Assembly: GCA_964017195.1 (NCBI GenBank)
Contig: OZ024895.1
Location: forward strand, 17,878,034-17,942,033
Reading direction: 5' to 3'
Length of the DNA: 64,000 bases
DNA from: Siderastrea radians
Taxonomy: Eukaryota; Cnidaria; Anthozoa; Scleractinia; Rhizangiidae
In this document: positions 26,401-40,700 of the stretch, one piece after another
Numbering within the stretch: the stretch's first letter is position 1
Layout: each line of letters begins with the position of its first letter
Notes under the pieces: model-generated
The model's input: only the letters and a program-made list of their open reading frames with translations
What the model was told of the DNA's origin: nothing
Database searches by the model: none
Program-made: the position numbers and the translations under genes

Positions 26401-29400
26401 CTGGGACAGGAACAAACAATGTCAAACGCACTTTGGGAAAAACTACTGGCAGTGTGGCAAGGTAAGGTAACCTTGAATGTGTTTCATTTCCAAGATCGAT
26501 TAACTAAAGCGATTGAAAAAGTAATGATTTGTATGACAGTACAAGGCACCGTACCGACCGTTTTAGCTTTTAAACACTTTTTGACATATTAAATTTTGGG
26601 AACTTTTTGAGACTTTTGAGAATTTTGGGAACTTTTTGAGTTAAGACCTAGAATGACAATTACGTCTCTCACAGTTCTTTGATTTTAGTTAGATGACACG
26701 GAAATCTCCGAAAACCATGAAAAAAGAAATCTAGAAACCTGTAGGAAACGTTTTTCACATGGTATAGGTAGAACAAGAACAAGAAGCACTCTAAATTAAA
26801 TTGCCAAATATAAATGGCAATACACCTTATTCCAAATGGCTGAAAATACATTACTCTTTTGTGTCATTGTTAATTGGCCCTCGCTGCCTCGATCCCATCT
26901 GCAGAATTCAAAGGAATATATGGCTTAAAACGAGGCAACAAGGGCCAATTAACGTGGAGACAAAAGTGTTGCGGACAGCGTGAAAATGTTTAATTGTTTT
27001 CCAGAACCCCCGTTGGGACTAGTTCTTCAAAATACTGTAATTTCGTAATCTCGTAGGGACAAGTATAAGCTTGCTTAAATATGCGCAATTCAAAATTCTT
27101 AGTCAGTTTTATTCAGTCTTCTAGTTATAGTGTAATATTTCTTCCTGGGTATTGTTATTAATGATATGATAATAAGGGATGGAGAGTCGCTCTGACCCGG
27201 GAACACGCCTAGGTTAGGCGAAATTGGTTGGAGACTAGCTTCAAACCCGACTCACTCGAGCGTGGGCTGGAGGGTGACTGACCTTGTCGCGGACTCGAGT
27301 GAAGTAAATGGGTGGGGCATGTATTCTCTTTATATACTCATTATTCAAATCCCCAGGGACCATATTACCAATTCAAATGGCTTTGAATAGTCTTTGTGAA
27401 ATTTACTTACCATTAAAGTCTTATTCCTCGGTTAAAAACCATCGGTGAGGTACAATAACTTTGTACAACTTATCAAAGTTTATTTTGTAGTTACATCTGT
27501 AGTTATTCTCCGTTCTCATTTCGTTGTTTTGTTCTTTTTTTTGCGTGTTCTAGCGAACTTTTCATTGTGTCATTTAGTCTCTTGAAAGAGTTCGGAATTA
27601 AAGCGGAGGAAATTAGTTAAAGTAATTTCCAAGTTGTCGTTTATCCCTCCCAAAAAGAATAATGTATTTTCCGCCATTTTGGAATAAGGTGTATGGAAAG
27701 GAACTTAATAAATATTAACGCAAAACATTCGAAGGGCGCCAAAGTTCCAAACGATCAAACTGGACACTTCTGCTACCTACGTTAGTAGCAGTAAAACGAT
27801 ACCCTTATAATAACGAGGCTTTCCTAGGTGAGAAATTGGCTTTTGTCATACAAAGGAATTGCCGCTGCGACCTGTACCGGCGTCACGTTCCTACGACCTA
27901 TCCCGTAGTGTGTCCTGGGGTGCGTTTGTCGAAAGCCCCGAAATGTTTACGGCCCCGAAAAGCCATTTATTTAGTAAAAATACGAACCACTCATTCTACA
28001 TGGCTGTAAATTTAGCATGTCTTTAAGATAAGAAATGTTTAACTTATCGCAAAATTTCATGTTTAGACACTTCTTTGTTTACAAGATGCAGTGTGAATTA
28101 TCGTGCCCGAAATCGACCCGAACAGTTTGAGAACCGCGCGCCCGACTGCGAGGACAAACAAGGTCTAGAGTAGACCTTTCTCAAATGATCAACCCACTCT
28201 GTTTTAGCTAAGAGTAAGATAAATTTTGCCATTGTTTTTATTCCAGAGCTGCGCTACGTTGTACTGTACTCAAGATGGCTCGGGTTGTGTGTCTCATAAC
28301 GTCCCTGCAGCGGATGGCACAGACTGCGGAACAGGGAAGGTACAATAACTACCATTTACAATAATCATGATGTGTTGCAGTAATTCGTGTGATTGCGGTT
28401 AACTATTAGTAAAAGTCTGTTATTTTCATTAACAAAAATTAGGAACAAAACTACATGTCTATCTGGGGATACCTTTCACGTTTAGAAAAAATTTTCTACA
28501 CGGCTGCGGTTATTCATGTCTCTATACACCCAATCGACCTTAGAGGCCTTCGCGAATCCCAATACATGGTCGGACTCGATCCTTATAGCCTGAACAATGG
28601 AATACTTTAATGTCTCTCAATAGACTGCAACCAGTAACAAATTTATCTCACCATTTATTCATAAAAAGAAACATTCCAAATCAAAGCCTATCTCTCTTTA
28701 TTGAAGTGGTGTATCAAAGGAAGTTGTGTTCCTAATGGCCGCGCACCAACTGATGGAGGCTGGAGCAAATGGTCCAAAGACTACACGCCTTGTACTCTCT
28801 CCTGTGGGGGAGGGGTACAGTACAGAACTAGATCATGCACCAATCCACCGTGAGTCTGAGTGCAAATCAAGTTATTTTATTGCAGTTGATACAATATTTT
28901 ACTTACTTTCTTACGCCTAGAGAACTGGTGTTCGCGATCTGTAGAGTCAAGCAGGCGTGTTTAAAGTTTTAAAAAAATATAACAAGGCGTTCTTAAGATT
29001 TTCGCAAAAGCGCTCAAATTCAAAAATTACCACAAAATTATTACGCCAATGATCTTAGAAAAATAATTCGTTCTCCAGATCGCGAACACCAGTTTCAACA
29101 AAACTTTCTAGGCGTAAAATAGTAAGTAAAAGACACATTTCAAAAGTATTTTCTAGCCATTTCATCAAAGCATTGATTATTTTTCGGTGCATTTACTATT
29201 ATTATGCAAAAACTAAGGTTGAAAATGTTTTTTGTGATTTACTTCAAAACAAACATACAGAATCCTTTTGTTCTTGTATATTTTGTTTGCCATACACCAT
29301 AGTTTAAGTTGTTGGTATTTGCTTTTCAAAGTGAAATCTGGATCGCGCAAAATTTCAATTTTACTCTTTTCGAGGATTTTTGTTTATCGTAGTCATGGAA

Positions 29401-32400
29401 ATATCGATTTTCTCAAAATGTAAATCACGCTAAAGTTCAATCCAAAACCAACAAGTATTGCAAATTTCACTTTGATCTGACAAGGAAAGGACTGTCTAAG
29501 AGCCGATTCAAAAAGATAGGTATGGTCCCAAAAAACTGTATCGAAACACCTTAATTGGATTTTATTTTATTTGTTAGACCAAAGAACGGAGGCAAGAACT
29601 GTGTAGGATCAAAATTTCAGTGGCGAACTTGCAACTTTATGGTAACATATGAAGATATTCCATAGTTTACCCTACGCTTACTATCTAGTAATTTACACAA
29701 AATTAAAAGTTAGAGACATTTGCAAGCTTGTTGGGTGGTCAGATATTGAAACCTCAGGCTAATGCCTCATGTTGTGCTCTTGAACATTCTACACTCGGGG
29801 ACCGGGGGTAAAGGGGGGGGGGACGCCGGGCGCCATCTGCAGGTTCAGATCCCCCATTCAAGTAGGAAAACTCACTTTGAGCAAACAGCGGGGGTAGGGG
29901 GTGAAGAGTTGTTTCCTTATAAATCTATACAGGTGACTTCAGAGATATGATTTTGTAAGCGCTACGTCGAGTGCTTGAAATTTAAGGGCGAACGAAGAAC
30001 ATACTTTGTTCTAAAATGGTGTTAGGCTTCGGATCACACAACTCTACCCAACATTCAAAAGAGAAAACCTGTAAATCGAGGAAAAAAAAACATGTTTGAC
30101 ATTTATCCAGTTTTAGAGCACGATTCATGATTCATTTAGTTTCAGACCAAAAACAGCTCAACGACCATACCCTTTAGAGTGGAACACTCTTACGGTAGCT
30201 TATATAGGAAAATATCTCCCCCAGTTCTTGGTATTGTTTCAACTTAGTTCCGTAACATTGGTATCAGTTCAAAACAACGTATAGAGATTTAATTGGTCAT
30301 GAACGCACTATTGATGCTTTTTTCTTTTTTTAGCCTTGCACCAACGTGACTATTTCGTACAGACAACAGCAGTGCATGCAGATAAATCCAGACTTTGTGC
30401 CTTATTACTACGGTTCAGGCGAGATATTATCAAAAACTATAGTACAACGCTAAATTTTAGCGTGCTCTCATTGGTCGAAATCGATCACGTGAAGAGATAG
30501 TGGTCTCTCCTCAGCGGGCGACTACTAGTGCATAGTGCCCGTTTTTGGCAATTTTCGCTCAAAATGTAGCGTTGTGCAATAAAACCAATAGAGTCCTACT
30601 GTCTTAGGCCCTATGTGTGATAGGTTCCCTCGGAAATCTGATGTTCAAACGTCATATATTTAAAGCCCTCGAACTACGCTCTCGAGCTAATATTTGTTGT
30701 GGACATCAAATTTCCTCGGGCAACTTATCACACGATAGTGCCTTCGACAGAAGAACTCTGTTGTTTAAATATAGACCATACTTATAGCAATAAGTCGTGT
30801 ATTGAAACTAATCTTGCAGTCGTGCGACTGAATTACATGATCGTGCATGAGAATGTTATGAGAGAATTGATATTTAGTAGTTGGATATACATCATATACG
30901 CTTAAACCAACTAACCGATTACAATGAACTGTAGATAAACCCCTTTCAGCGCCTGGTAGATCAAAGAGCAATGGTTACTACTGCGAAAAACAAAAAAAGA
31001 AAAAAACAAAGAAACAACAACAACAACAACAGAGAAGTTGGTAAAGGAGCGAAGCTTGGAGTGAAACTGGGAAATTTAAGAGCAATCGATTAGCCAAGAG
31101 CATTTACCTCCGATCAGTATCCGCACCCGACTGAATGGGTTTACCAACATATTTTATTATAACTTCCATCACGCACTTAGTTTAGTATACTTGATTTTGT
31201 TAACAATTGTATTGGATCAAATAATGAAAGACGGCTATGTCAAATCTGCTTTTTACAGTGCTCTAAAGGCCAAAAGCTCGAAAGCAAGAACAGGACTTTT
31301 AAAACAGAAAAAAATCAAAAATTAAAATTAGTCCTCTAATGCGAACTTGTGTGACTTCTCCAAGACAACATTTTAGCTCGTCAAAGTCAAATTTAGCTCA
31401 CCTCTTTAGTTCTATGTTTCGTACTCTCTGTCAAGATTTGTTATTCAAAACATACTTTTAAAAAGTTCCTCTCATCACCACTTTTAGACATATGTGGCCT
31501 CTACTGCCGGATTGGTAACACAGTTTCAAAGCATGGAAATGTAAAGGACGGAACACGAAAATCTGCCAATAAACAAGTACTCGATGTATGCATACGAGCA
31601 AAACCAGAGGTAAAAATGTGTATTGACATATCCATGTTTTACTATTTTATTTCAGTTGGCTTGTTAAGTTTAGACTTTGACTTTGATTTGCCAGATGTGC
31701 GATCAAACAATGGTTCGTCCAGTCATTTTATGCTTTTGTATTCCGTTGTTATTTGCAGCTTGTTGGTTGTGATCATTTTCTTCATTCAAGAAAACTGATT
31801 GATCGTTGTGGAGTTTGTGGAGGAAAAGCAGACACCTGTTTAGATGAAACAGGAAGCTTTACAGAGAAGATAGCGAGTGAGACATAAAAAATAAATAAGC
31901 TAATTATTTACTAATTGAGTACACTAATGAATTGGGATCATATATACGCCTGTTTTAAGAAATGTTATCGGGTAAAAATTGTAAACGACGGATGTGAACA
32001 CAACACAATGAGATCCTGGGAAGAAGGCACTGGCAAACTTGGTATTCAATTTTGTTTATGGATTTTGAAGAAATTTGCATTTCCAGAGAGTTTAAAGAGT
32101 AAATTAAAACAACTCTGCATGTGTTATTATAATAGGCACGGGGACTACGAATGGAACGAAACTCTACCATTTCCCAGAAAACCATGGGACTCTTCTTCTT
32201 TATGGTCTTTGCATTTTACCCGCCAAAGTTTTCATCACTTAAAGGAAAGAACGTCATGCTAGCCCACATATAAGGCACTAATAACATTTCAATCCTACTG
32301 AATATATACACCAACTCATTAACGCACCTACCTCCACTAACACACACTTTCCTTCACTTGTACTCACTTTCCTTCATTTGTACTCACTTTCCTTCATTTC

Positions 32401-35400
32401 TACTCACTTCCCTTCACTTGTACTCACTTACCTTCACATTAGTGCCTTATATGTGGGCTAGCATGACATTCTTTCCCTATATGTGGGCTACCATGACGTT
32501 CTGGCCCACTTAAATGTAAATGAACTACGACTGAAGTATACTGGTGCGTCCAACTTCCTTATGAGGCAAAAGCAACGCTATTCGCTCACAATCTGTGTGT
32601 TTGAATCAAAAAGAAACCCGGTGATTGAAAAACTGATATTGAGTATTTAATAAATGGAGGGTAGAAGACCTTTGCTGTAACATTATCAACTTATACAGTT
32701 GCAATTGCTAAGCAAAGCTGCGAAAACAACCAACGCTTCAACGGGATTTGCACCCATCATCATGAAATATCGTTGCAACTAACAACTGGGAGCTAATTAG
32801 CTAGTTAGTGAATTGTCTGCAAACATATTCTTCTCACATTTTTGGCTTGACCATATTCAAACCTGGGTATTTCTTTTGTTCCTGAGCCTGGGGGGAAGGT
32901 GACAAACTCCCCCCCCCCCTTAACTCCGATAGTATTAAAGCTATGGCAACGAAACTTCGAGGGAAGATAGTACGTTTAAAAATATTTCATTGAAGATCAC
33001 CAACACGAACTGTTGTCACTTGAAGTCACTTGATGCGGGCATTATGTCACAATTTTAAAATGGCGGCTATCTTGGATCCGCTATCTTAGAAATCTGGCTT
33101 TTCCAAAGCCATAAAAAAATCATTAAAATGGGCCAAAAAGTAACACTCAAAAAGTGTAAGGATGTAAAATTTAACGAAATTAAGAAACCTTAAAACATTA
33201 AAATTAATTTTTCAGTGAAAAATGCCTGTCAAAATATGGTTTTACCATGGGAACGCCAGATTTGATAAATAATGACATGTCGCACCAAGTTGTGGCCAGA
33301 TAAATTTTTGGAATAGTCAAAAACTTTGGTGGCTATTGCTTCCATATCCAAAAAGTTCAAAAAGTTGTAAATGTTTAAAGTAGCCATTATCGCGGACACT
33401 ATGTAACCCCCCCTTCCCCAAACCAGTGACACACCAATGGGGAACTGTCTGGATTGGTAAATAGTTATACAGCAAAACAAGAATGGGAAAAGAACCATCA
33501 GTATAAGGAGAATTTCTCTAATTTGAAAACACTCTTATTCCTAGGCCATCCCAACTTCAATAGGAATAAAAAGAAAACTGCGGTGACAACACATGTTGTG
33601 AAAACATTGATTTATGAACTTAAAGCCCTGGCTAAACGATTAAACATTTTCGTCCAACATGGTGTTTGTCACACAAACCGTTCGGTGGCTGAAAAGTCAA
33701 ACAATGTTAGTCAAAACTTCGAACAATGGAAAAGCATTTGAATGCAAAGTCGAGAGAGACGGCTAAACAGTAAAACATGTTCTTCCAACACGATTTTAGG
33801 TGTAAATGTTTGATCGTTTAGCCAGGGCTTAACGTTTCGTATGCTACAACATACATCTTCAGAGGTGTGAACACTTCGATATCTTAGCAACCGGCCGTTC
33901 GGATTTGCATTCTAAGCTAAAAGAGACTGTTGTTTCGTGAAGTACAACCTACTTTGAATGAAAATGTTGAAAACGTTGTTCACTTCGCGTTTAAATTTAT
34001 TTGTAATTTTCCCAACGGTCACTTCTGAAGATGTATGTTAAAGAATACGTAACGTTAAGTTCAGAATTTCTCTATATCTGTGACAAATTGGGGTGACAAA
34101 TTGTGGTTTCCCAGAGTTTAGCAAACCTCAGAAGTAAAATTGCTCTGCCGCACATTTCAGCGATTTCGGAATGCATCCATTTCTTGTGTACCAATGATTT
34201 GTAGGCCGGGCATATAACAGAAGCTGTTTATGTAATAGGTACAAGTACGTTGTCCAGTAATAAAATCTAAGGGGGCGTCCATCGCAATAGCTTACTGGTG
34301 ATCTGATTTCTTCGCAGACGTTAAAGAAGCAGGCCTAGTAAAGGAACTGCCGCCTGGTACAGCTTCTGCAAAATTCACTAAAAAGACTGGAGATACGTAT
34401 AATGTCATAGGTAAGTATAAACAATCTCTTCACTCAAAGCAAGGAAGATACTGTGCAGTTGTGTTGTCTAAAGCATAGATGTAAAAGATTTGTGCTTGAA
34501 GAACAGTTATTCATTTTTTCCACTCTATCTCACCTTATCTTTTGTTTTAATAAAAGGGCCATGTTACTTACTTTCGTGTTACATGAAAAAGTCGTAGGGC
34601 ATCTCGGAATTAAAGGGACCCCAAAATATTATGACTCAGTTTTCGGTTGTTTAACACTAAAAATAAACGAGTCTGGCTCCAGATGGCTAGAATGGAAATC
34701 GATTACAGCTTAAGGTGTTTCGATACAGTTTTTTTGGGACCATACCTATCTTTTTGAATCGGCTCTTAGACAGTCCTTTCCTTGTCAGATCAAAGTGAAA
34801 TTTGCAAGACTTGTTGGTTTTGGATTGAACTTTAGCGTGATTTACATTTTGTGAAAATCGATATTTCCATGACAACGATAAACAAAAAACCTCAAAAACA
34901 CTAAAATTGAAATTTTCCGCGATCCAGATTTCACTTTGAAAAGCAAATACCAACATCTTAAAATGTGGTGTATGGCACACAAAATATACAAGAACAAAAG
35001 AATTCTGTATGTTTGTTTTGAAGTAAATCGCAAAAACATTAGTTTTTGCATAGTAATAGTAAATGCTTGCGTTACATATTCACATTTGGCAAATAAATGC
35101 TAATATATTCAAAGTAATGCGCAAAGCATTCCTCCGAGATTTTTACTTTTCGTTCTAATTTACAGTGCAACAAAGAACAAAGAAACCAGATAAAAATCAC
35201 GAAGCAATGAATTACGCATTACTTTGAATATATTAGCATTTCCTTGCCAACTGTGAATATGTAACGCAACCTTTTCCGTCGGTTCATGCGTCCTTTTTAG
35301 CGTTAAATCTAAAAGTGTTCCAGTGAATCAATGTTAATAAGACTCGATACTAAGCACGCGTGTTTAATGTTTAAAAAAATCCATCGAGCCCTTCTTAAGA

Positions 35401-37694
35401 TTTTCGCAAAAGCGCTCAAATTCAAAAATTACCACAAAATTATTACACGAATGATCTTAGAAAAACAATTCGTTCTCGAGATCGCGAACACTAGTTCCAA
35501 CAAAACTTTCTAGGCGTAAAATAGTAAGTAAACGACACATTTTGAAAGTATTTTCGAGCCATTTCACCAAGGCATTGATTATTTTTCGGTGCGTTTATTA
35601 TTACTGTGTAAAAACCAAGGTTGAATGTTTTTGCGATTTACTTCGAAACAAACATACAGATTTTTTTGTTCTTGTATATTTTGTTTGCCATACACCACAG
35701 TTTAAGATGTCGGTGTTTGTTTTTCAAAGTGAAGTCTGGATCGCTCAAACTTTCAATTTCAGTATTTTCGAGGTTTTTTGTTTATCGTTGTCATGGAAAT
35801 ATCGATTTTCACAAAATGTAAACCGCGCTTAAGTTCAATGCAAAACCAAAAAGTACAGCAAATTTCACGTTGATCCGACAAGATAAAGACTGTCTAAGAG
35901 CCGATTTTAAAAGTGAGGTATGGTCCCAAAAAAAACTGTATCGAAACACCATAAAAATTGCCAATAGAGTTATATTCTTCCCCTGTGTATTGGAAAAATG
36001 TCTAAAAACGTATAATGTTTGTGCATGACTCTATATCTCCCTATCCGTCTTGTTGTTCAACATGCAGGGGCATGCCGTGTACAACCAAAGGAATTAAATT
36101 CGCTATCAGTTGAGTTTTGAAAATCTAAATTTTACTTTCGGCATGTTGGGGAAAATATCCAAATGAATCGAGCTCGTCCACACAAAAGAACAGAAAAGAG
36201 ATTAATTAATTAACCAACAGATTGCTTTTAAGTTCTATCTTATATGTTTATTAGCCTTTTTTTCGCCTCAAATGTCTTTCGCCTAAAATGTCAAGTTGGC
36301 GAGCTTTTTTGTAATAACTAACTATGTAAGGAAACCAATCCTCGCACACACTTAATGGTTTAATGGATAATTTGTGACAGCTAACGTTTTTCCTATTCAG
36401 GTATCCAGGATGTGTATGGAAAATACCTTATCAATGTTCCCCGTGTTTATACCACAACAATTACGTACGCTGGAGCTACAATAATCTACACACACAAAAA
36501 GATGCAGTATAGAGATGTACTTGAGATACGCGGACCGACTACTGAGACGCTGAAAGTTGTGGTATGATTCTGCAGTTGAGCAAGAGGATGTTGAGTTACT
36601 TAACTCTAAAGCTAACCCTAACCCTTACCCAAGCCCTTACCCAAACCTTTAATACTTTATCCTAAATCACAAACCCTTTAATCCCAAAACAATTTAAATA
36701 TACAATGTAATCGAAGTATTATTGAAAATGACAAACCAGACAATTTCACCGGAATAGTGCTGGAGAAAGTTTTACAACAGGGGGGGGGGGGGGGGAGGGT
36801 TAGTAATGGAAGATAACTTTTTATAAATCATTTCCATTTTATTATTTAACGGAACATGACTAACTAGTTGCTAAAAATCAAAATGAATAAATAGGGAAAC
36901 GTTTTGACAACTGTGACATACAGAATAAGCTGTTAATTATGGACAGTTCTCCGAGTGTGTATTACTTCAGTTGTCATAAGAAACTCTTCGGTCATGCTCA
37001 GGTATTTTTCTTATTAAATCGTATGGATTAGGAGGAGCTTTGCGATAGCATAATAGGCGATTCTGATTTATTTTTACTCCGGCCCTTATGTCCGGAATGT
37101 AACATAATCCTCAATTGCGAAGAACTAACTGGCTCAAGATTAACCTATTTAATCGTTGTTAGCTAGTTAGGTTGATATGTAACCCACAAATAACTTTTCT
37201 GTTTCAGTTTCTTCGAGTGTATGAAGAAACCCAAGGAGTAGACTACGAGCTAAAAAGGCCTATATTGCCTGGTGAATCGATCCCATATTTGTCTTATGAT
37301 TGGCAGATTATCACTGACTGGACAGCCTGCTCAGTGACATGTGCCGGAGGTAACTACAATTGCTTTATTATAGGAAATTGTCACATCCCCAGCGGGCAGG
37401 TTTTCCTGCATAGCTCTAAATCTAGGTCAGAATATAGGGACAGCATTCCAGCTGATATATCGTATTTACTCAAGTAAAATTGTTATTGGCCAGGAAATTG
37501 CTGTAAGCCTGGCTTATTATGTTAAACTAAGAAGAAAAACCGTAAAAAGAGAATGAAACCAAGAAATATGCTAGTGTCTAGCAAATTCAAGGTCTTATGA
37601 GGATTGGAATTTGTTTCCTGGACATTCTAAATAATGAATTATATCCTTGAAATCCTGTTCGTTATTTAGTCAATCAATCCATTAATCTATATTT

Positions 37695-37731
<37 letters not shown>

Positions 37732-40700
37732 GTCAATCAATCAATCAATCAATCAATCAATGGTAGTTTAATTATGGAATATACGCTGAATACCTGTTAT
37801 ATAGTTGTCCAATTATGATGTAATAGGTAACAAACTTTGTATTTACCAGTTTTTTCAGTCAACTTTAAGCTCCAAAGAAGCGTAGAAGTCTGTATTTCTC
37901 AACTGATATTTTTTCCAGGTTTCCAGAATCGCGATGTACGTTGCGTTCTAACCAAAGACAACTCCGTGGTATCTGAAGAGGCTTGTGATGCTGCTGCTAA
38001 GCCGGCAACCTCTCAGGAATGCAACACTCAACCTTGTGGATCTAAGTACTGTTTATTTATTTATAAATATATAAAACTCCCTAACATATCTCTGTGTTTT
38101 CGCTCGTATTTGTTAACATGAGCAAATAAAACGTGATTTCTACCACGCGTACTCGTTTTATTCGTTATAACTTTCTGTCAGTAGTAAACGATTGGAAAAT
38201 TACTCAAAACTCTACTTTATAGAAACTGTGCACGAAATGCTAAAATCTGACTTGCAAGTGAAGGCTTGTTGGCGGTACTTTCCTGTGGTGCTGCTTATTA
38301 TGATGAAGTAGCTTCAGTAAAACCTAAAACCACCTCGCTTACAGTTACTTCAATAATTTTTCATCTCGATCTCTAGCTAGAGACCCATTGAAACTGCTTC
38401 GAGATCAAAAACAAAAATAATAAAACATGCTATGAATTTACACCCAATTTATGAATTTCGCTAGTTTTATTGATTTATTAACTTCGGTGAGCTTAAATTG
38501 AATTGAAACAGAAATTTTAGTCACTTCAAATGAAGAGAGAAACATAGAATCATACAAAGAAGATAGAAAAATTCCATACCCGGATGGAAAAGACTGTATA
38601 AAGCTTCACGCTAAGACTTTGGTTAAAAATCCTAAAGTGTGATTACTCAAATAAAAGCTATTGAGCGGTGCTGTCTTTTGGTTTTATCTTTTGATTCTGT
38701 GGATGAAATCCTAAAGTGTGACCAATCAAATGAAAGCTACTGAGCAGTACTCTCCTGTGGTGCTGTTTGTTATGCTGCAAAAGTTGGTTTTCAGTTTTCA
38801 GTCTGTTTTCAGGCTGCCTTTCCTCGGATGAATCTGTCATCTTAAGAGACTTCATTTAGCTTCTCTAATCAGTTATTGCAAGCCCTATAACCTTCAACAT
38901 GGAATTTAAAACTGTCTCTCCAAATTGCAGATGGTTCGTCACAAACTGGTCACCTTGTTCTAAGCCCTGCGGCTTGGGACGACGGACACGAAAGGTCGTC
39001 TGCCATCAGCAAGTCTCATCCTCTGATTTCGTAACATTACTGGATTCAGATTGTTCAGCAGGAGATAAACCGGTTATTGACCCTGACAGTGAAAATTGTG
39101 GTGCTTGGTCCTGTCCTGCTCAATGGGTTGTTGTCACAGACTGGTCCCCGGTAAGACAACAACAACAATAACAACAATAACAACAACAACAACAACAACA
39201 ATAACAACAACAATATAAAAAGCTACAAAAACTGAAAAATGTTTTAGTTTTCAAATCCCTAAGCTTTCGTATATGTCAACAGAAATGCTTACTGCGTTTG
39301 TTGATTTGTTTCGTTCGTCTTTTTTGTTGTTATTGATATTTGTTGGGATTTTGACTACAACAATAACAACAAATATCAAAAACTAATTGAAAACAACAAC
39401 AAACGACAACAGCAAAGAACAACAACGCAATTAAAAAAAAACACGCAATGAACTCACTTCAATCAGGCTAACCCGAATATGTATGTCAAGCAGCCGTATA
39501 ACGGCGTATAGCACAGACTACAAGAACATTCATCCCCACTAAAATAATCCTCTTGAACAGGTGTAGAGGTTCACTGATTGCTTTAATTCCCACGGTCTAA
39601 GTTAATAGACTTCGTTTGTAAAATTGGCCTTTAAATTAACATAAAAAAAGAATAACGTAAAAGAAAACAGTACTGTAGTAATAAATAGTATTTTGCTATG
39701 TCCACTAAAAGAGTTTGTACTATGCCTCGAAGAACTATAACTTGACCAAAACCGCCTGCTCTTCCCGATTTCGTTGGAAGCATTTAACTATTGAAAATGT
39801 TGTTTTTACATTGTTTTCTTTCTCAAGTGTTCAACTTCCTGCGACCCTGGTATCATGACACGGCAAGTGGAATGTCAACAAACGGACGAAACTGGAAATA
39901 CGACAACGACGGCAGATGCTGCATGTGCCTTTCGACACAACAAGCCCTTGACTGAAATTTCGTGTAACAAATACATACCGTGTAGTGATGCAAGTGTGCA
40001 AGGTATTAAGGGCGAATCAGAAAAAAATGCAAAAAATCTAATAAATAAGACAAAAAAATTTTGACTGATAACTCATTGATAGCTTTCTTTCAAACGATGA
40101 GATGGTTTCAATTTCGTACGTTCGTAAGCCCCTATTCGTTTTTGCAAAAAGTGGCCCACAAACAAAAGACCTAATGCATTGTTTTGCAACTGATTTACCA
40201 CCAGGTTCAAATTCCATCTGTGGTTCAGGGAATCCATGCCTGAATGGTGGGACATGCAATGGTAACTCTGTGGAAAGCCCATGCTTGTGTCAGACGGGTT
40301 ATACTGGTAGCTATTGCGAAGGTAAAGCTTAAAAACAATGCGATAATTGTAATCTTAGTAACGTTTGAGCTGGTAATCTTATTCAGAAGTACAACAAAAT
40401 TATCGAATCTGATTAGCAAGCAAGTAACTGGTAACTTCGCATTCAACACAAAATTCTAACCTGGCCGTTTTTCCTGAATTACCCCATACATATAATTAAT
40501 TGTTAACAGGGCAAAGCGTCACCAAATTGTTCAGACAAGTGATCAACAAAATAGGACAGACAGTTTATCTTTTAGTCATACAAGCGTCTTAGTAATAATT
40601 AACAATTGGTTCATGCTTTAGCGTGCGTACATCGAGCTATGGATGCACGCGGGAAGTATGGAGAGAACGAGAGAAGCGTAAGAGTTGCTCGAGGCGCACC

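Noticed and set aside
34453..34713. 86-residue plus frame after exon 19
   Set aside because: Intronic, no domain, ends at the TTAA border of the repeat element.
36605..36650. CTAACCCTAACCCTTACCC, telomere-like
   Set aside because: Only two imperfect units followed by related but irregular sequence; not an interstitial telomere array of note.
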